In this document: positions 50,098-59,578 of the stretch, one piece after another | Numbering within the stretch: position 1 is the stretch's first letter | Layout: every line of letters begins with the position of its first letter | Position numbers and translations under genes: made by a program | Assembly: GCF_013466425.1 (NCBI RefSeq) | Contig: NZ_CP059165.1 | Coordinates: 2,542,001-2,606,000 of the forward strand | Direction: 5' to 3' | Origin: Mycobacterium vicinigordonae | GTDB lineage: Bacteria; Actinomycetota; Actinomycetes; Mycobacteriales; Mycobacteriaceae | Length of the DNA: 64,000 nt | Notes under the pieces: generated by a model | Seen by the model: the letters and a program-made list of their open reading frames with translations, nothing else | Told to the model about the DNA's origin: nothing | Database searches by the model: none

Positions 50098-50572
50098 GGC
50101 GCGATCGTAGCCGACCTAACCGGCGGTAGGGGTCGTGGCGGCGTGGAGCCGGGCCTCGGCGTTCACGGTGCGACACGCGCGGACTCGCAGCCAAATGCGT
50201 GATTCGCGGCACCGTGCTCTCGCGCTGCTGCTCAGCTGGTCCGGGCGACGGCGGCCTAGGCGGGGCTGCCAGGCGACCCACCAAACCGAAAACCGCAGCT
50301 CAACGTGGTAATCGGGATGCGGAAGCCGGGTTCGCCGGCGCAATCGGTGGCGCCGCGGACGGCATCGGGCCATCGCTCTGGGCGCCGCGCAGGGGTGTGC
50401 ACCAGTGCGTCGGAGATGGACCCAAGCTGGACAAATGACCGCCAAACGGGGGGGTCGGGTTAGATTTCGTCAGCAAGCGTGAGTACGGTCGTCTGCGCTG
50501 GCTGGAGTACCCGGCCGAGACAAGTTAGATCGACAGATATCCCGAAAGATATCGCTGAGAGACGGAGGAATC
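50098..50572. other. 475-bp non-coding gap before mihF
   Basis: The gap lies between the divergent Mop/TOBE gene and mihF, so both promoters should sit in it. No open frame with mycobacterial codon use and a start is supported. A direct repeat AGATATC at 50535-50541 and 50547-50553 lies just before the mihF ribosome site. In H37Rv I recall PE15/PPE20 at this place; no trace of them is visible. Confidence 0.55.
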
Positions 50573-50887
50573 GTGGCCCTTCCCCAGTTGACCGACGAGC
50601 AGCGCGCGGCAGCGTTGGAGAAGGCTGCTGCCGCACGTCGAGCGCGAGCAGAGCTCAAGGATCGGCTCAAGCGTGGCGGCACCAACCTCACCCAGGTGCT
50701 CAAGGACGCCGAGACCGACGAAGTGCTGGGCAAGATGAAGGTCTCTGCGCTGCTGGAGGCCTTGCCGAAGGTGGGCAAGGTCAAGGCACAGGAAATCATG
50801 ACCGAGTTGGAGATCGCCCCGACCCGCCGCCTGCGTGGCCTCGGCGACCGTCAGCGCAAGGCGCTGTTGGAGAAGTTCGGCTCCTAG
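50573..50887 (+). CDS. mihF: Mycobacterial integration host factor
   Basis: 104 residues from GTG 50573 with ACGGAGGAAT before it. This short form agrees with the experimentally used mIHF length; longer annotated versions start further upstream. The helical N-terminus ([28 protein letters not shown]) leads to an H2TH-type DNA-binding core with [13 protein letters not shown]. It is an essential nucleoid protein, unlike E. coli IHF in sequence. It lies just before gmk. Confidence 0.95.
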   Translation: MALPQLTDEQRAAALEKAAAARRARAELKDRLKRGGTNLTQVLKDAETDEVLGKMKVSALLEALPKVGKVKAQEIMTELEIAPTRRLRGLGDRQRKALLEKFGS

Positions 50888-50912
50888 TCGGTTAACCGAC
50901 CCGGGAGCACCA

Positions 50913-51506
50913 GTGAGCGCCGGCGGGGGACCGGGCGCAGGACGCGTCGTCGTGCTGTCCGGTCCCTCCGCGGTCGGCAAGTCGACCGTGGTGCGGTGTC
51001 TGCGCGAGCGGATTCCGAACCTGCATTTCAGCGTCTCGGCCACGACGCGGACGCCGCGGCCGGGCGAAGTCGACGGCGTCGACTACCGCTTCGTCAGCGC
51101 GGCTGAATTCCAGCAACTCATCGACCGGGGTGAATTACTGGAATGGGCAGAAATCCACGGGGGGCTGCATCGGTCCGGCACCCTTGCCGAGCCCGTCCGC
51201 AGCGCAACCGCGGCCGGTTTGCCGGTGCTGATCGAGGTCGACCTGGCCGGTGCCCGAGCGGTCAAGAAAGCGATGCCCGAGGCGCTTTCGGTCTTCCTGG
51301 CCCCGCCCAGCTGGGCTGATTTGGAGGCCAGGCTGGTGGGCCGGGGCACCGAAACCGCCGACGTCATCGCCCGCAGACTGGACACCGCGCGCACCGAATT
51401 GGCCGCTCAGGACGACTTCGACGTCGTGGTCGTGAACAGTCGATTAGAGTCTGCGTGCGCCGAATTGGTATCCTTGCTAGTGGAATCTGCCCCTGGCCCT
51501 GCTTAG
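50913..51506 (+). CDS. gmk: Guanylate kinase
   Basis: 197 residues from GTG 50913. It converts GMP to GDP. Walker [10 protein letters not shown] is at residues ~16-24, the GMP-binding [17 protein letters not shown] follows and the lid has RLVGRGTE. It is shorter at the N-terminus than the annotated Rv1389 (208 aa), and GTG 50913 has a weak GGGAG site. It lies between mihF and rpoZ as in other mycobacteria. Confidence 0.94.
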   Translation: MSAGGGPGAGRVVVLSGPSAVGKSTVVRCLRERIPNLHFSVSATTRTPRPGEVDGVDYRFVSAAEFQQLIDRGELLEWAEIHGGLHRSGTLAEPVRSATAAGLPVLIEVDLAGARAVKKAMPEALSVFLAPPSWADLEARLVGRGTETADVIARRLDTARTELAAQDDFDVVVVNSRLESACAELVSLLVESAPGPA

Positions 51507-51596
51507 AGCAACACGGGCTACAGCGTGCGCCAGCGGAGACCTACCGAAAAATGAACTTCTAACCATGTCGCTCTACGCCGCCAGGAGATTTTCTAC

Positions 51597-51920
51597 GTGA
51601 CCATTCCGCAGTCCGACGCGTCGTTGGCCGCCGTCGATCAGTTCGATCCCGCGGCCGGAGGGGCCAGCGCCTACGACACCCCGCTGGGCATCACCAATCC
51701 GCCCATCGACGAGTTGCTGGACCGCGTCTCGAGCAAGTACGCGCTGGTGATCTACGCGGCCAAGCGTGCCCGGCAGATCAACGACTATTACAACCAGCTC
51801 GGCGAGGGCATCCTCGAGTACGTGGGCCCGCTGGTCGAGCCCGGGTTGCAGGAGAAGCCGCTGTCGATCGCGATGCGTGAAATTCACGCCGACCTGCTCG
51901 AACACACCGAGGGCGAGTAA
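51597..51920 (+). CDS. rpoZ: RNA polymerase omega subunit
   Basis: 107 residues from GTG 51597, preceded by CAGGAG. The omega helix motif is [28 protein letters not shown]. It assists assembly of beta-prime into the polymerase. The N-terminal ~30 residues (up to [11 protein letters not shown]) are the mycobacterial extension. It lies between gmk and coaBC. Confidence 0.95.
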   Translation: MTIPQSDASLAAVDQFDPAAGGASAYDTPLGITNPPIDELLDRVSSKYALVIYAAKRARQINDYYNQLGEGILEYVGPLVEPGLQEKPLSIAMREIHADLLEHTEGE

Positions 51921-51936
51921 CAGGGTCCGGCGCGCG

Positions 51937-53190
51937 GTGGACAGTAAGCGGATCATCGTCGGCGTCTCCGGCGGTATCGCGGCCTACAAGGCCTGCACCG
52001 TTGTCCGCCAGCTCACCGAGGCCGGCCACCGCGTCCGGGTTATTCCCACCGAAGCCGCACTGCATTTCGTCGGTGCTGCCACCTTCGAGGCGCTCTCGGG
52101 TGAGCCCGTCGACACCGGTGTCTTTCAGGATGTTCCGGCCGTCCCGCACGTGCGCCTCGGCCAGCAGGCCGACTTGGTGGTGGTCGCCCCGGCCACCGCT
52201 GATCTGCTGGCCCGCGCCGTGTCCGGGCGCGCCGATGACCTTCTGACCGCGACGTTGCTCACTGCCCGGTGTCCGGTCATGTTCGCGCCCGCCATGCACA
52301 CCGAGATGTGGCTGCACCCGGCGACCGTTGACAACGTCGCCACCCTGCGCCGGCGTGGTGCGGTCGTACTCGAGCCCGCCTCCGGGCGGCTCACCGGTGC
52401 CGACAGCGGGTCCGGCCGGCTGCCGGAGGCCGAGGAGATCACCACGCTGGCTCACCTGCTACTCGAGCGTCCCGAGGCCTTGCCCTACGACTTGGCGGGC
52501 TGTCGGGTGCTGGTGACCGCCGGCGGTACGCGCGAGGCGATCGACCCGGTGCGGTTCCTCGGTAACCGCAGTTCGGGCAAGCAGGGCTACGCGGTTGCGC
52601 GGGTGGCCGCCCAACGCGGCGCCGAGGTGACCCTGATTGCCGGGCACACCGCCGGGCTGGTCGACCCCGCCGGTGTCAACGTGGTGCACGTCAGTTCGGC
52701 CGAGCAGCTCGGTGAGGCGGTGTCCAAGCACGCCGCGGAGGCGAATGTGCTGGTGATGGCGGCGGCAGTGGCCGATTTCCGCCCGGCGCAGGTCGCCACC
52801 GCCAAGATCAAGAAGACGGCCGGCGGACTGCCCACCATCGAGTTGCTGCGCAACGACGATGTGCTGGCCAACGCCGTGCAGGCGCGCGCGCACGGGCAGC
52901 TGCCTAACATGCGCGCCATCGTCGGGTTCGCCGCCGAAACCGGCGACGCCAACGGCGACGTGTTGTTCCACGCGCGGGCCAAACTGCAGCGCAAAGGCTG
53001 CGACCTGCTGGTGGTCAACGCCGTTGGCGAAGGAACGGCGTTCGAGGTGGACAGCAACGACGGGTGGCTGCTGGCATCCGACGGTACCGAGTCCGCGCTA
53101 CAGCACGGATCCAAGACCGCAATGGCGAGCCGTATCGTGGATGCAGTTGTCTCGTTCCTTCGGGCAGATCACGGAGCAGACAGCGGATAA
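51937..53190 (+). CDS. coaBC: Bifunctional phosphopantothenoylcysteine decarboxylase / synthetase
   Basis: 417 residues from GTG 51937, 16 bases after rpoZ. The N-terminal flavin-dependent CoaC part has VSGGIAAYKACTVVRQL and PAMHTEMW, the loop containing the catalytic site (usually PAMNxxMW; the Asn is replaced by His in this version). The C-terminal CoaB part opens VTAGGTREAIDPVRFLGNRSSGKQG and uses CTP. Together they convert 4'-phosphopantothenate and cysteine to 4'-phosphopantetheine in CoA synthesis. It is equivalent to Rv1391 (dfp). Confidence 0.93.
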   Translation: MDSKRIIVGVSGGIAAYKACTVVRQLTEAGHRVRVIPTEAALHFVGAATFEALSGEPVDTGVFQDVPAVPHVRLGQQADLVVVAPATADLLARAVSGRADDLLTATLLTARCPVMFAPAMHTEMWLHPATVDNVATLRRRGAVVLEPASGRLTGADSGSGRLPEAEEITTLAHLLLERPEALPYDLAGCRVLVTAGGTREAIDPVRFLGNRSSGKQGYAVARVAAQRGAEVTLIAGHTAGLVDPAGVNVVHVSSAEQLGEAVSKHAAEANVLVMAAAVADFRPAQVATAKIKKTAGGLPTIELLRNDDVLANAVQARAHGQLPNMRAIVGFAAETGDANGDVLFHARAKLQRKGCDLLVVNAVGEGTAFEVDSNDGWLLASDGTESALQHGSKTAMASRIVDAVVSFLRADHGADSG

Positions 53191-53322
53191 CGCGTGGCGG
53201 GCAGCGTCGCCCGACCGGAACCCCGAAATTTGCGCGGCATCGGGTCGCTCCGGTTTGCTTAGCGCAGCAAGAATAATTCGTCTAACTAATATTCGGGCGA
53301 AGTGACCGGAAGGATGACAAGA

Positions 53323-54534
53323 GTGAGCGAGAAGGGTCGGCTGTTTACCAGCGAATCGGTGACCGAGGGGCATCCAGACAAGATCTGTGACGCGATCAGT
53401 GACTCGGTCCTCGATGCCCTGCTGGCCGACGACCCCCGCTCGCGTGTCGCGGTCGAGACGCTGGTTACCACCGGGCAGGTGCACGTCGTCGGCGAGGTGA
53501 CTACCACAGCCAAAGAAGCGTTCGCCGACATCACCAACACGGTGCGCAAGCGCATCCTCGACATTGGCTACGACTCCTCGGACAAGGGATTCGACGGCAC
53601 GACCTGCGGGGTCAACATCGGCATCGGCGCTCAATCGCCCGATATCGCCCAGGGTGTGGACACCGCGCACGAGGCGCGCGTCGAGGGTGCGGCCGACCCG
53701 CTGGACTCCCAGGGCGCCGGCGACCAGGGACTGATGTTCGGCTATGCGATCAATGACACCCCCGAGCTGATGCCGCTGCCGATAGCGCTGGCCCACCGGC
53801 TGTCGCGGCGGCTCACCGAGGTCCGCAAGAACGGCACGCTGGCCTATCTGCGGCCGGACGGCAAGACCCAGGTCACCATCGCCTACGAGGACAACATCCC
53901 GGTGCGGCTGGACACCGTGGTCGTCTCTACCCAGCACGCTGATGGCGTCGACCTGGCGAAGACGCTGGACCCCGACATCCGCGAGCACGTGCTGCAGACC
54001 GTGCTGGAAGAGCTGGCCCACGAAACCCTGGACTCCTCGTCGACGCGGGTGCTGGTGAACCCGACCGGCAAATTCGTACTGGGTGGCCCGATGGGCGACG
54101 CGGGCCTGACGGGGCGCAAGATCATCGTCGATACTTACGGAGGCTGGGCCCGACACGGTGGCGGCGCTTTCTCGGGCAAGGACCCCTCCAAGGTGGACCG
54201 CTCGGCGGCGTACGCGATGCGCTGGGTGGCCAAGAACGTCGTCGCAGCCGGGTTGGCGGAGCGCGTCGAGGTGCAGGTGGCTTACGCCATCGGAAAGGCC
54301 GCGCCGGTTGGGCTGTTCATCGAGACGTTCGGCACCGAGGCGGTCGACCCGGTGAAGATCGAGAAGATCATTCCCGAGGTATTCGACCTGCGTCCCGGGG
54401 CGATCATCCGGGACTTGAACCTGCTCCGGCCCATCTATGCGCAGACCGCCGCATACGGGCACTTCGGGCGCACAGACGTCGAGTTGCCGTGGGAGCAGCT
54501 GGACAAGGTCGACGACCTCAAGCGGGCCATCTAA
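53323..54534 (+). CDS. metK: S-adenosylmethionine synthetase
   Basis: 403 residues from GTG 53323, exactly the M. tuberculosis length; GTG 53302 and ATG 53314 are weaker. It makes SAM from methionine and ATP. The N-terminal [20 protein letters not shown], the hexapeptide GAGDQG and the GGGAFSGKD signature are intact. The 132 bp before it hold no SAM riboswitch I can recognise. Confidence 0.96.
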   Translation: MSEKGRLFTSESVTEGHPDKICDAISDSVLDALLADDPRSRVAVETLVTTGQVHVVGEVTTTAKEAFADITNTVRKRILDIGYDSSDKGFDGTTCGVNIGIGAQSPDIAQGVDTAHEARVEGAADPLDSQGAGDQGLMFGYAINDTPELMPLPIALAHRLSRRLTEVRKNGTLAYLRPDGKTQVTIAYEDNIPVRLDTVVVSTQHADGVDLAKTLDPDIREHVLQTVLEELAHETLDSSSTRVLVNPTGKFVLGGPMGDAGLTGRKIIVDTYGGWARHGGGAFSGKDPSKVDRSAAYAMRWVAKNVVAAGLAERVEVQVAYAIGKAAPVGLFIETFGTEAVDPVKIEKIIPEVFDLRPGAIIRDLNLLRPIYAQTAAYGHFGRTDVELPWEQLDKVDDLKRAI

Positions 54535-54537
54535 GCG

Positions 54538-55101
54538 TTAGGTGGGCGGCAGCGGATGGTCGGGCTCCAGCCCGGCCAGGCCGTCGATGCTGCGCTGGTT
54601 GCGGCCGATGGCTTGCGAGTACGCCTGTGGTGGCTGTTTGCCGTGAAACGTGTCGAGTACTGGCCGCTCGTCGATGAGTTCGTAGTAGGGCACCGCGAAA
54701 CCGCAGGCATCGGCGATCCGCTCCACCTCGACGACGATCGCGCCACGTACGCCCGACCGCTGACCGAAATGGCTTCTGATGCGGGCGAATTCGTCGTCGT
54801 CGGGACGCAGTAGCCGCCCGGTGCCGAACAACCGCAGAATGCGGGAATTGCGGTTGAACGAGCAGAACATGATCGTGATGCGGCCGTTGTCTCGCAGGTG
54901 GGCGATGGTTTCCACGCCGCTGCCGAACAGGTCGAGGTAGGCCACGGTGTGGTCGTCGAGCACCGCGAAGGTGTCGGTGTAACCCTTGGGGGACAGGTTG
55001 ATTCTGCCGCCCTGCGACGGTGCGGTCGCGACGAAGAACATCGCCTGCTCGGCGATGAACTCTCGCAACGACGCGTCGATGTGCGAAAACTCCTTGGCCA
55101 C
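54538..55101 (-). CDS. PNPOx-fold flavin-binding protein
   Basis: 187 residues from GTG 55101. A split-barrel pyridoxamine-phosphate-oxidase fold: ATAPSQGGRINLSPKG near the N-terminus is the flavin phosphate loop, and GRITIMFCSFNRNSRILRLFGTGRLL covers the central sheet. A C-terminal YSQAIGRNQRSIDGL is typical of the mycobacterial group. The family includes F420- or FMN-dependent oxidoreductases. The cofactor cannot be settled from sequence alone. It converges on metK with three bases between the stops. Confidence 0.82.
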   Translation of the reverse strand: MAKEFSHIDASLREFIAEQAMFFVATAPSQGGRINLSPKGYTDTFAVLDDHTVAYLDLFGSGVETIAHLRDNGRITIMFCSFNRNSRILRLFGTGRLLRPDDDEFARIRSHFGQRSGVRGAIVVEVERIADACGFAVPYYELIDERPVLDTFHGKQPPQAYSQAIGRNQRSIDGLAGLEPDHPLPPT

Positions 55102-55125
55102 CCTTCGAGGGTAGTGCAGCAGCGG

Positions 55126-56316
55126 CTACCGGCCGGGCTTCAAGGCGGTCAGGCGGACGTCGCCGCCGTAGAAAGCAACCACTCTCGGGTCCATCACCCG
55201 TCGCCATAACGGCGGGATCATCGCCAGCGCGATCATGGCGCTGTAGCCACTGGGCAGCTGCGGTGACTCTTCGACGTGCCGCAACGCCTGATAGCGGCGT
55301 AGCGGGTTGGCGTGATGGTCGGAGTGCCGCTGTAGGTGGAACAGGCAGACGTTGGCGATCACCGTATCGCTGTTCCAGCTGTGCGATGGGCGCACCCTTT
55401 CGTAGCGTCCGCTGGGCAGCTTTTGCCGCCGCAGGCCGTAGTGCTCAACGTAGTTGACCGTTTCCAGCAGACCGATGCCGATGATCGCCTGGCCGATCAG
55501 CCAGGGCAGGACGACCGGCCGGAACCAGACGGCCAGCACAGCGAACAAGACGACGCTGATCAGCCACGCGTTGAGCACGTCGTTGCGCAGCGTCCACCGG
55601 GACTTGCCGTCTCGGGCCAGCCGGGCGGCTTCCAGGGTCCATGCAGAGCGCAGACCGCCGGTCACCGACCGGGGCAGGAAGGCGTACAGGATCTCACCGA
55701 AACGGGCGCTGGCCGGGTCTTCGACCGTGGCCACCCGCACGTGATGGCCGCGGTTGTGCTCAACAAAGAAGTGCCCGTAGCAGGTCTGGGCCAATGCGAC
55801 TTTGGAGAGGCGTCGCTCGTGCACTTCTCGGGTATGGCCCAGGTCGTGTGCGGCGTTGATCGCTAGCCCGCCGATTAGTCCCACGGTCGTCATCAGGCCG
55901 AGCTTGTCGACGAAAGTCATTGTGACCCAGCCCCCGCCGGCCCAGATCCAGCAGGCAAGCAAAACCGATCCGTATTGGTTCGGCAAGTACAGGTAGGTGG
56001 CACAGCGATAGAACCGGTCGCTCTCCAGCCGAGCGAGAACCTCGTCGGGCGGATTGCCGCGGTTGGGTCCGATCGCATGGTCGAGTACCGGGATGACCAC
56101 GAATGCCAGGAACGGACCGCTCCACCAAAACAAGCCGACGCCGGTCACCTTGACCAACAGCCACGACGCCGCCACCAATCCCGGTACTGCGGCGGCAAGC
56201 AGCCACAGGTATCGCTTCGGATCTCGCCATGCCCGCGGCTTCAATGGCCGAGCAGCTGCCCCTTCAGCAGATTCGTTCAGTCGCGATTCATTCCTGAAAA
56301 ACGTCTGGACACTCAT
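55126..56316 (-). CDS. alkB: AlkB-type membrane alkane monooxygenase
   Basis: 396 residues from ATG 56316; an upstream ATG at 56334 would add six residues. Six membrane spans and the alkane hydroxylase histidine boxes HDLGH, EHNRGHH and LQRHSDHHANP, with NYVEHYGL between the second and third. It hydroxylates terminal methyl groups of medium-chain alkanes using a di-iron site and rubredoxin. No rubredoxin gene lies beside it, unlike the main alkB-rubA-rubB locus I recall in M. tuberculosis (Rv3252c region), so it is probably a second paralogue. It is divergent from the GMC oxidase. Confidence 0.92.
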   Translation of the reverse strand: MSVQTFFRNESRLNESAEGAAARPLKPRAWRDPKRYLWLLAAAVPGLVAASWLLVKVTGVGLFWWSGPFLAFVVIPVLDHAIGPNRGNPPDEVLARLESDRFYRCATYLYLPNQYGSVLLACWIWAGGGWVTMTFVDKLGLMTTVGLIGGLAINAAHDLGHTREVHERRLSKVALAQTCYGHFFVEHNRGHHVRVATVEDPASARFGEILYAFLPRSVTGGLRSAWTLEAARLARDGKSRWTLRNDVLNAWLISVVLFAVLAVWFRPVVLPWLIGQAIIGIGLLETVNYVEHYGLRRQKLPSGRYERVRPSHSWNSDTVIANVCLFHLQRHSDHHANPLRRYQALRHVEESPQLPSGYSAMIALAMIPPLWRRVMDPRVVAFYGGDVRLTALKPGR

Positions 56317-56397
56317 GTATATGAGTATTACCATACTATAAGTACGTATAAACCTGCAATATGATTAACAACAGTCTGTTCAGTTGGGGGGCCAGTC
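56307..56397. promoter_or_regulatory. AT-rich divergent promoter region with overlapping palindromes (alkB / GMC oxidase)
   Basis: Palindromes ACTCAT-gtat-ATGAGT (56311-56326) and AGTAT-tacc-ATACT (56324-56337) overlap, followed by TACT-ata-AGTA. The first one spans the alkB start codon. The stretch is much richer in A/T than its surroundings. It may be an operator for a regulator that senses alkanes or steroids, but no regulator gene lies nearby. Confidence 0.5.
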
Positions 56398-58050
56398 GTG
56401 GATCAGGCGGGAAATACGCAGCAGGGGCGGCGCCTTAACCGACGTCGCTTCCTGGGTGCCGCCGCGTGCGCGGCTCTCGGGGCCGTCGGTGCCGGTGCGT
56501 ATGAGCTGGGGACTAGCCGTACCGTCTCCGCAACGCGCCCCAAGAGCCACTACCGCGCCATCGTGATCGGCAGTGGTTACGGCGGCGGAGTGACCGCGTT
56601 ACGGCTCGGTGAAGCCGGAATTAACACCCTGATCCTGGAGAAGGGCAGACTCTGGGACGCTGCCGACCGCGACGGTAAACGCTTCTCCCGCATGCTTCCC
56701 GCGGACAATCGGGCCGGATGGTTCACGTCGGTACCACCCAGCCTGGTGCCGTCGTTCCGTGGGGTTTCGATGGAACAGGTGGCCCGCCGCGCTCCGTCCT
56801 CGCAGCCGGTCCAGGCCGGCATCTGTGACAAGGTGCAGCACGGCGCGCACAACGTGTTTCGCGGCGTCGCCGTAGGCGGAGGGTCGATGATCAACGCCGC
56901 CATCGCCGCGATTCCGACCGCGGCGCAGATCCGGGCGGCCTTTCCCGACATCGACCCTAATGTCTTCCTCGGCACCTACATCGAACGCGCAAAAGCCATG
57001 CTGCGCATCAGCTATCGCGATCCGAACTGGTTCGAACGTACCCCGTATTTCCAGTACGCGCGGGTCGGACGGCAGTACGCGGCCACCGCAGGTTACGGCG
57101 TCGATTACAACGGCAGCGCCTACTCCTTCGACTACATGAGAAAAGAAGAAGCGGGTCAGGTTCCGCGCTCGGCGCTCGATTTCGAGCAGCAGTACGGCAA
57201 CAACTACGGCAGATTCGGCAGCGTGGATCAGACCTACATCGCGGCCGCGCTGCGGACGGGCCGGGTTACGCTGCGGCCGCTCACCGAGGTGACCAGCATC
57301 CGGCGCGAGCCGTCCGGCGAGTACGTGGTGGCCACCCGCGAGATCGATAGATTCGGCAAGGAGTTACACCGCGACGAAATCGGTTGTGACGAACTGTATC
57401 TCGCTGGTGGCGTGCTCGGCACCACCGAACTTTTGCTGCGAGCCCGGGAAACCGGGTCGCTGCCCGACCTGAGCGACGAGATCGGGCGGGGCTACGGCAA
57501 CAACGGCGACATCATGGTCGCCCACATGCTGGCGCCTAGCGATCCGGCCGGGACGCAGCAGTCCTTGATGGGCATGATCAACCTGGATGGCCGCGACGAC
57601 CCGGACAATCCGGTCTACGCCAGCATGTTCTCGCTGCCTCTCCCGGTCGAAACCTATGCGCTGGGCTACTACGTGATGGTGCGCACCGGCGACCGCGCCG
57701 ACATTCGGTTCGACCGGGCCGCCGACGCGATTCGCATCGATTGGCCCCAGGGACACACCGAACACCTTCGCGAACGCGCCAAGCTGGTGTTCGACCGGAT
57801 TACCGCGGCCAACGGAGTGGATTATCGCGACGACCTCTTCGGTGGAAAGGTGTTCAAGTCCAACACTGTTCACCCCATGGGTGGCGTGGTGCGGGGTAGG
57901 GCCACCGACGCGTTCGGCCGAGTCAACGGCTACCGGAAGCTGTACGTCAACGATGCGTCGCTGCTACCGGGCTACCTGGGCTGCAACCCGTTCATGACCA
58001 TCACGGCCCTGGCCGAGCGCAATGTCGAGGCGATTCTGCAGGGCCGTTGA
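56398..58050 (+). CDS. Tat-exported GMC oxidoreductase, cholesterol-oxidase-like
   Basis: 550 residues from GTG 56398. A Tat signal RRRFLGAAACAALG near the N-terminus predicts export. GMC FAD motif IGSGYGGGVTALRLGEAG follows. The C-terminal active site has H492 in VHPMGG and N530 in GCNPFMT, and the GNNGDIMV segment near residue 368 fits the Glu region of Streptomyces-type cholesterol oxidases. The expected reaction is 3-beta-hydroxysterol to 3-keto-4-ene steroid with H2O2. It is distinct from the Rv3409c ChoD type. The substrate should be checked. Confidence 0.83.
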   Translation: MDQAGNTQQGRRLNRRRFLGAAACAALGAVGAGAYELGTSRTVSATRPKSHYRAIVIGSGYGGGVTALRLGEAGINTLILEKGRLWDAADRDGKRFSRMLPADNRAGWFTSVPPSLVPSFRGVSMEQVARRAPSSQPVQAGICDKVQHGAHNVFRGVAVGGGSMINAAIAAIPTAAQIRAAFPDIDPNVFLGTYIERAKAMLRISYRDPNWFERTPYFQYARVGRQYAATAGYGVDYNGSAYSFDYMRKEEAGQVPRSALDFEQQYGNNYGRFGSVDQTYIAAALRTGRVTLRPLTEVTSIRREPSGEYVVATREIDRFGKELHRDEIGCDELYLAGGVLGTTELLLRARETGSLPDLSDEIGRGYGNNGDIMVAHMLAPSDPAGTQQSLMGMINLDGRDDPDNPVYASMFSLPLPVETYALGYYVMVRTGDRADIRFDRAADAIRIDWPQGHTEHLRERAKLVFDRITAANGVDYRDDLFGGKVFKSNTVHPMGGVVRGRATDAFGRVNGYRKLYVNDASLLPGYLGCNPFMTITALAERNVEAILQGR

Positions 58051-59535
58051 TCAGGCGCTGAACCGGTAGTCTTCGAGGTCGAAATGCCTACTGCGCCAAT
58101 AGGCTTCGACGGTGGTGGTGGGACGCAACGGCACGTCGCCGTTCTTGTCGAAGTAATAGCTATTGGCCAATCGGCAACTGTCCTGCCAGAAGATCTGCCG
58201 GTAGCGGCGGCGCATCATTTCGGCGAAATACCTGTCGTTGGCCTCGGCTCTCACCTCGACCCGGGTGGCGCCGTCATCGCGGGCCCGTTTCAGGCAGCGC
58301 AGGATGTGGTGGGTCTGGGTCTCGATCAACGCGAAGTACGACGATCCGACATAGCCGTAGGGGCCGAACACCGCGAAGAAATTCGGAAAGCCGGGGATGC
58401 TCACCCCCTCGTACGCCTGCGTCCGATGCTCGTCCCAGAACTGGCTTAGTGACTGCCCGCCGGAACCGGTGATGGTGAAAGTCAGCACCTCGTCGGTGTC
58501 GAGCACTTTGAAGCCGGTGGCCAGGATCAGCACGTCGACTTCGTGGCCGGTGCCCTCGGCGGTCACCACCGACGTCGGGGTGACTTTAGCGATCGGATCG
58601 GTGACCAGGTCGACGTTCTCGCGGTTGAAGGTGGCCAGATAAGTGTTGTGGAATCCGGGCCGCTTACAGCCCACCGCGTAACGTGGGGTGAGTTTGTCGC
58701 GCAAGGCCGGGTCCTTGACCTGCTGGGCAAGATATCGCCGGCCGGCCACTGCGGTCCCCCGGGCCAGCGGGAACACCTTGAAGTAATGCGCTGAGATGGG
58801 AAAGGTGGCCTCGACGTAGGCCTGGCTGAGCCAGCGCTGAATGACGTTGCCGCCCGGTACCCGCATCGCCCAACGGACTGGGGCCGGCAGCGGGAAGTCG
58901 AGTTTGGGGAAGCACCAGATTGGGGTGCGCTGAAATACGGTGAGCCGACTGACAATCGGCGCAATCTCGGGGATGATCTGGACGGCCGATGCACCGGTGC
59001 CGATGATGGCGACTCGTTTGCCGGCCAAGTCCTGACTGTGGTCCCAGCGCGCGGTGTGCATACTGATGCCGGCGAAGGAGTCCACGCCGTCGATGTCGGG
59101 CAGCTTGGGCGCCGTCAGCACGCCGCTGGCGCCGATCACGAAGCGGGCCGTGATCTCGCCGCCCGGATCGGTCTGCAGCCGCCACAGGTCGTTTTCGTCG
59201 TCGAACTCGGCCGAAATCACCCTGGTGTTGAATCGGATTCGGGACCGGATCCCGTACTTGTCGACGCAGTGCTCGGCATAGGCTCGCAGCTCGTGCCCGG
59301 GTGCGTAACTGCGCGACCAGTTTGGGCTCTGCTCGAACGAAAACTGGTAGGAGAAGGACGGAATATCCACCGCGATACCGGGATAGGTGTTCCAGTACCA
59401 GGTGCCGCCGACTCCGTCGCCGGCTTCGATGACCAGGTAGTCGGGCAGGCCGGCCTCGTCGAGCTTGATGGCGGCGCCGATGCCGGAGAATCCAGCGCCG
59501 ACAATGACGACATGATGGTCGGGTGCGATTGTCAT
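58051..59535 (-). CDS. Baeyer-Villiger-type flavin monooxygenase (Rv1393c type)
   Basis: 494 residues from ATG 59535, with AGAAGGTC upstream; an upstream start at 59568 lacks support. FAD site VVIVGAGFSGIGAAIKL, the BVMO fingerprint FAGISMHTARWDH and the NADPH site IIGTGASAVQIIPEI are present. It inserts oxygen next to a ketone or oxidises a sulfide. It is in the same class as EthA. Its stop is the reverse of the GMC oxidase stop: the two stop codons touch (TGATCA), so the genes end back to back with no gap. Confidence 0.92.
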   Translation of the reverse strand: MTIAPDHHVVIVGAGFSGIGAAIKLDEAGLPDYLVIEAGDGVGGTWYWNTYPGIAVDIPSFSYQFSFEQSPNWSRSYAPGHELRAYAEHCVDKYGIRSRIRFNTRVISAEFDDENDLWRLQTDPGGEITARFVIGASGVLTAPKLPDIDGVDSFAGISMHTARWDHSQDLAGKRVAIIGTGASAVQIIPEIAPIVSRLTVFQRTPIWCFPKLDFPLPAPVRWAMRVPGGNVIQRWLSQAYVEATFPISAHYFKVFPLARGTAVAGRRYLAQQVKDPALRDKLTPRYAVGCKRPGFHNTYLATFNRENVDLVTDPIAKVTPTSVVTAEGTGHEVDVLILATGFKVLDTDEVLTFTITGSGGQSLSQFWDEHRTQAYEGVSIPGFPNFFAVFGPYGYVGSSYFALIETQTHHILRCLKRARDDGATRVEVRAEANDRYFAEMMRRRYRQIFWQDSCRLANSYYFDKNGDVPLRPTTTVEAYWRSRHFDLEDYRFSA

Positions 59536-59578
59536 GAACGACCTTCTGCGAGAGGGTGCACCCCGCACGGGGCACCTT

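Noticed and set aside
50535..50553. AGATATC direct repeat before mihF as an operator
   Set aside because: Seven bases in two copies near a ribosome site is weak evidence, and GATATC is itself palindromic.
53191..53322. Possible SAM riboswitch before metK
   Set aside because: I could not fold the required core of any SAM riboswitch class; the gap is short and has only a weak stem.
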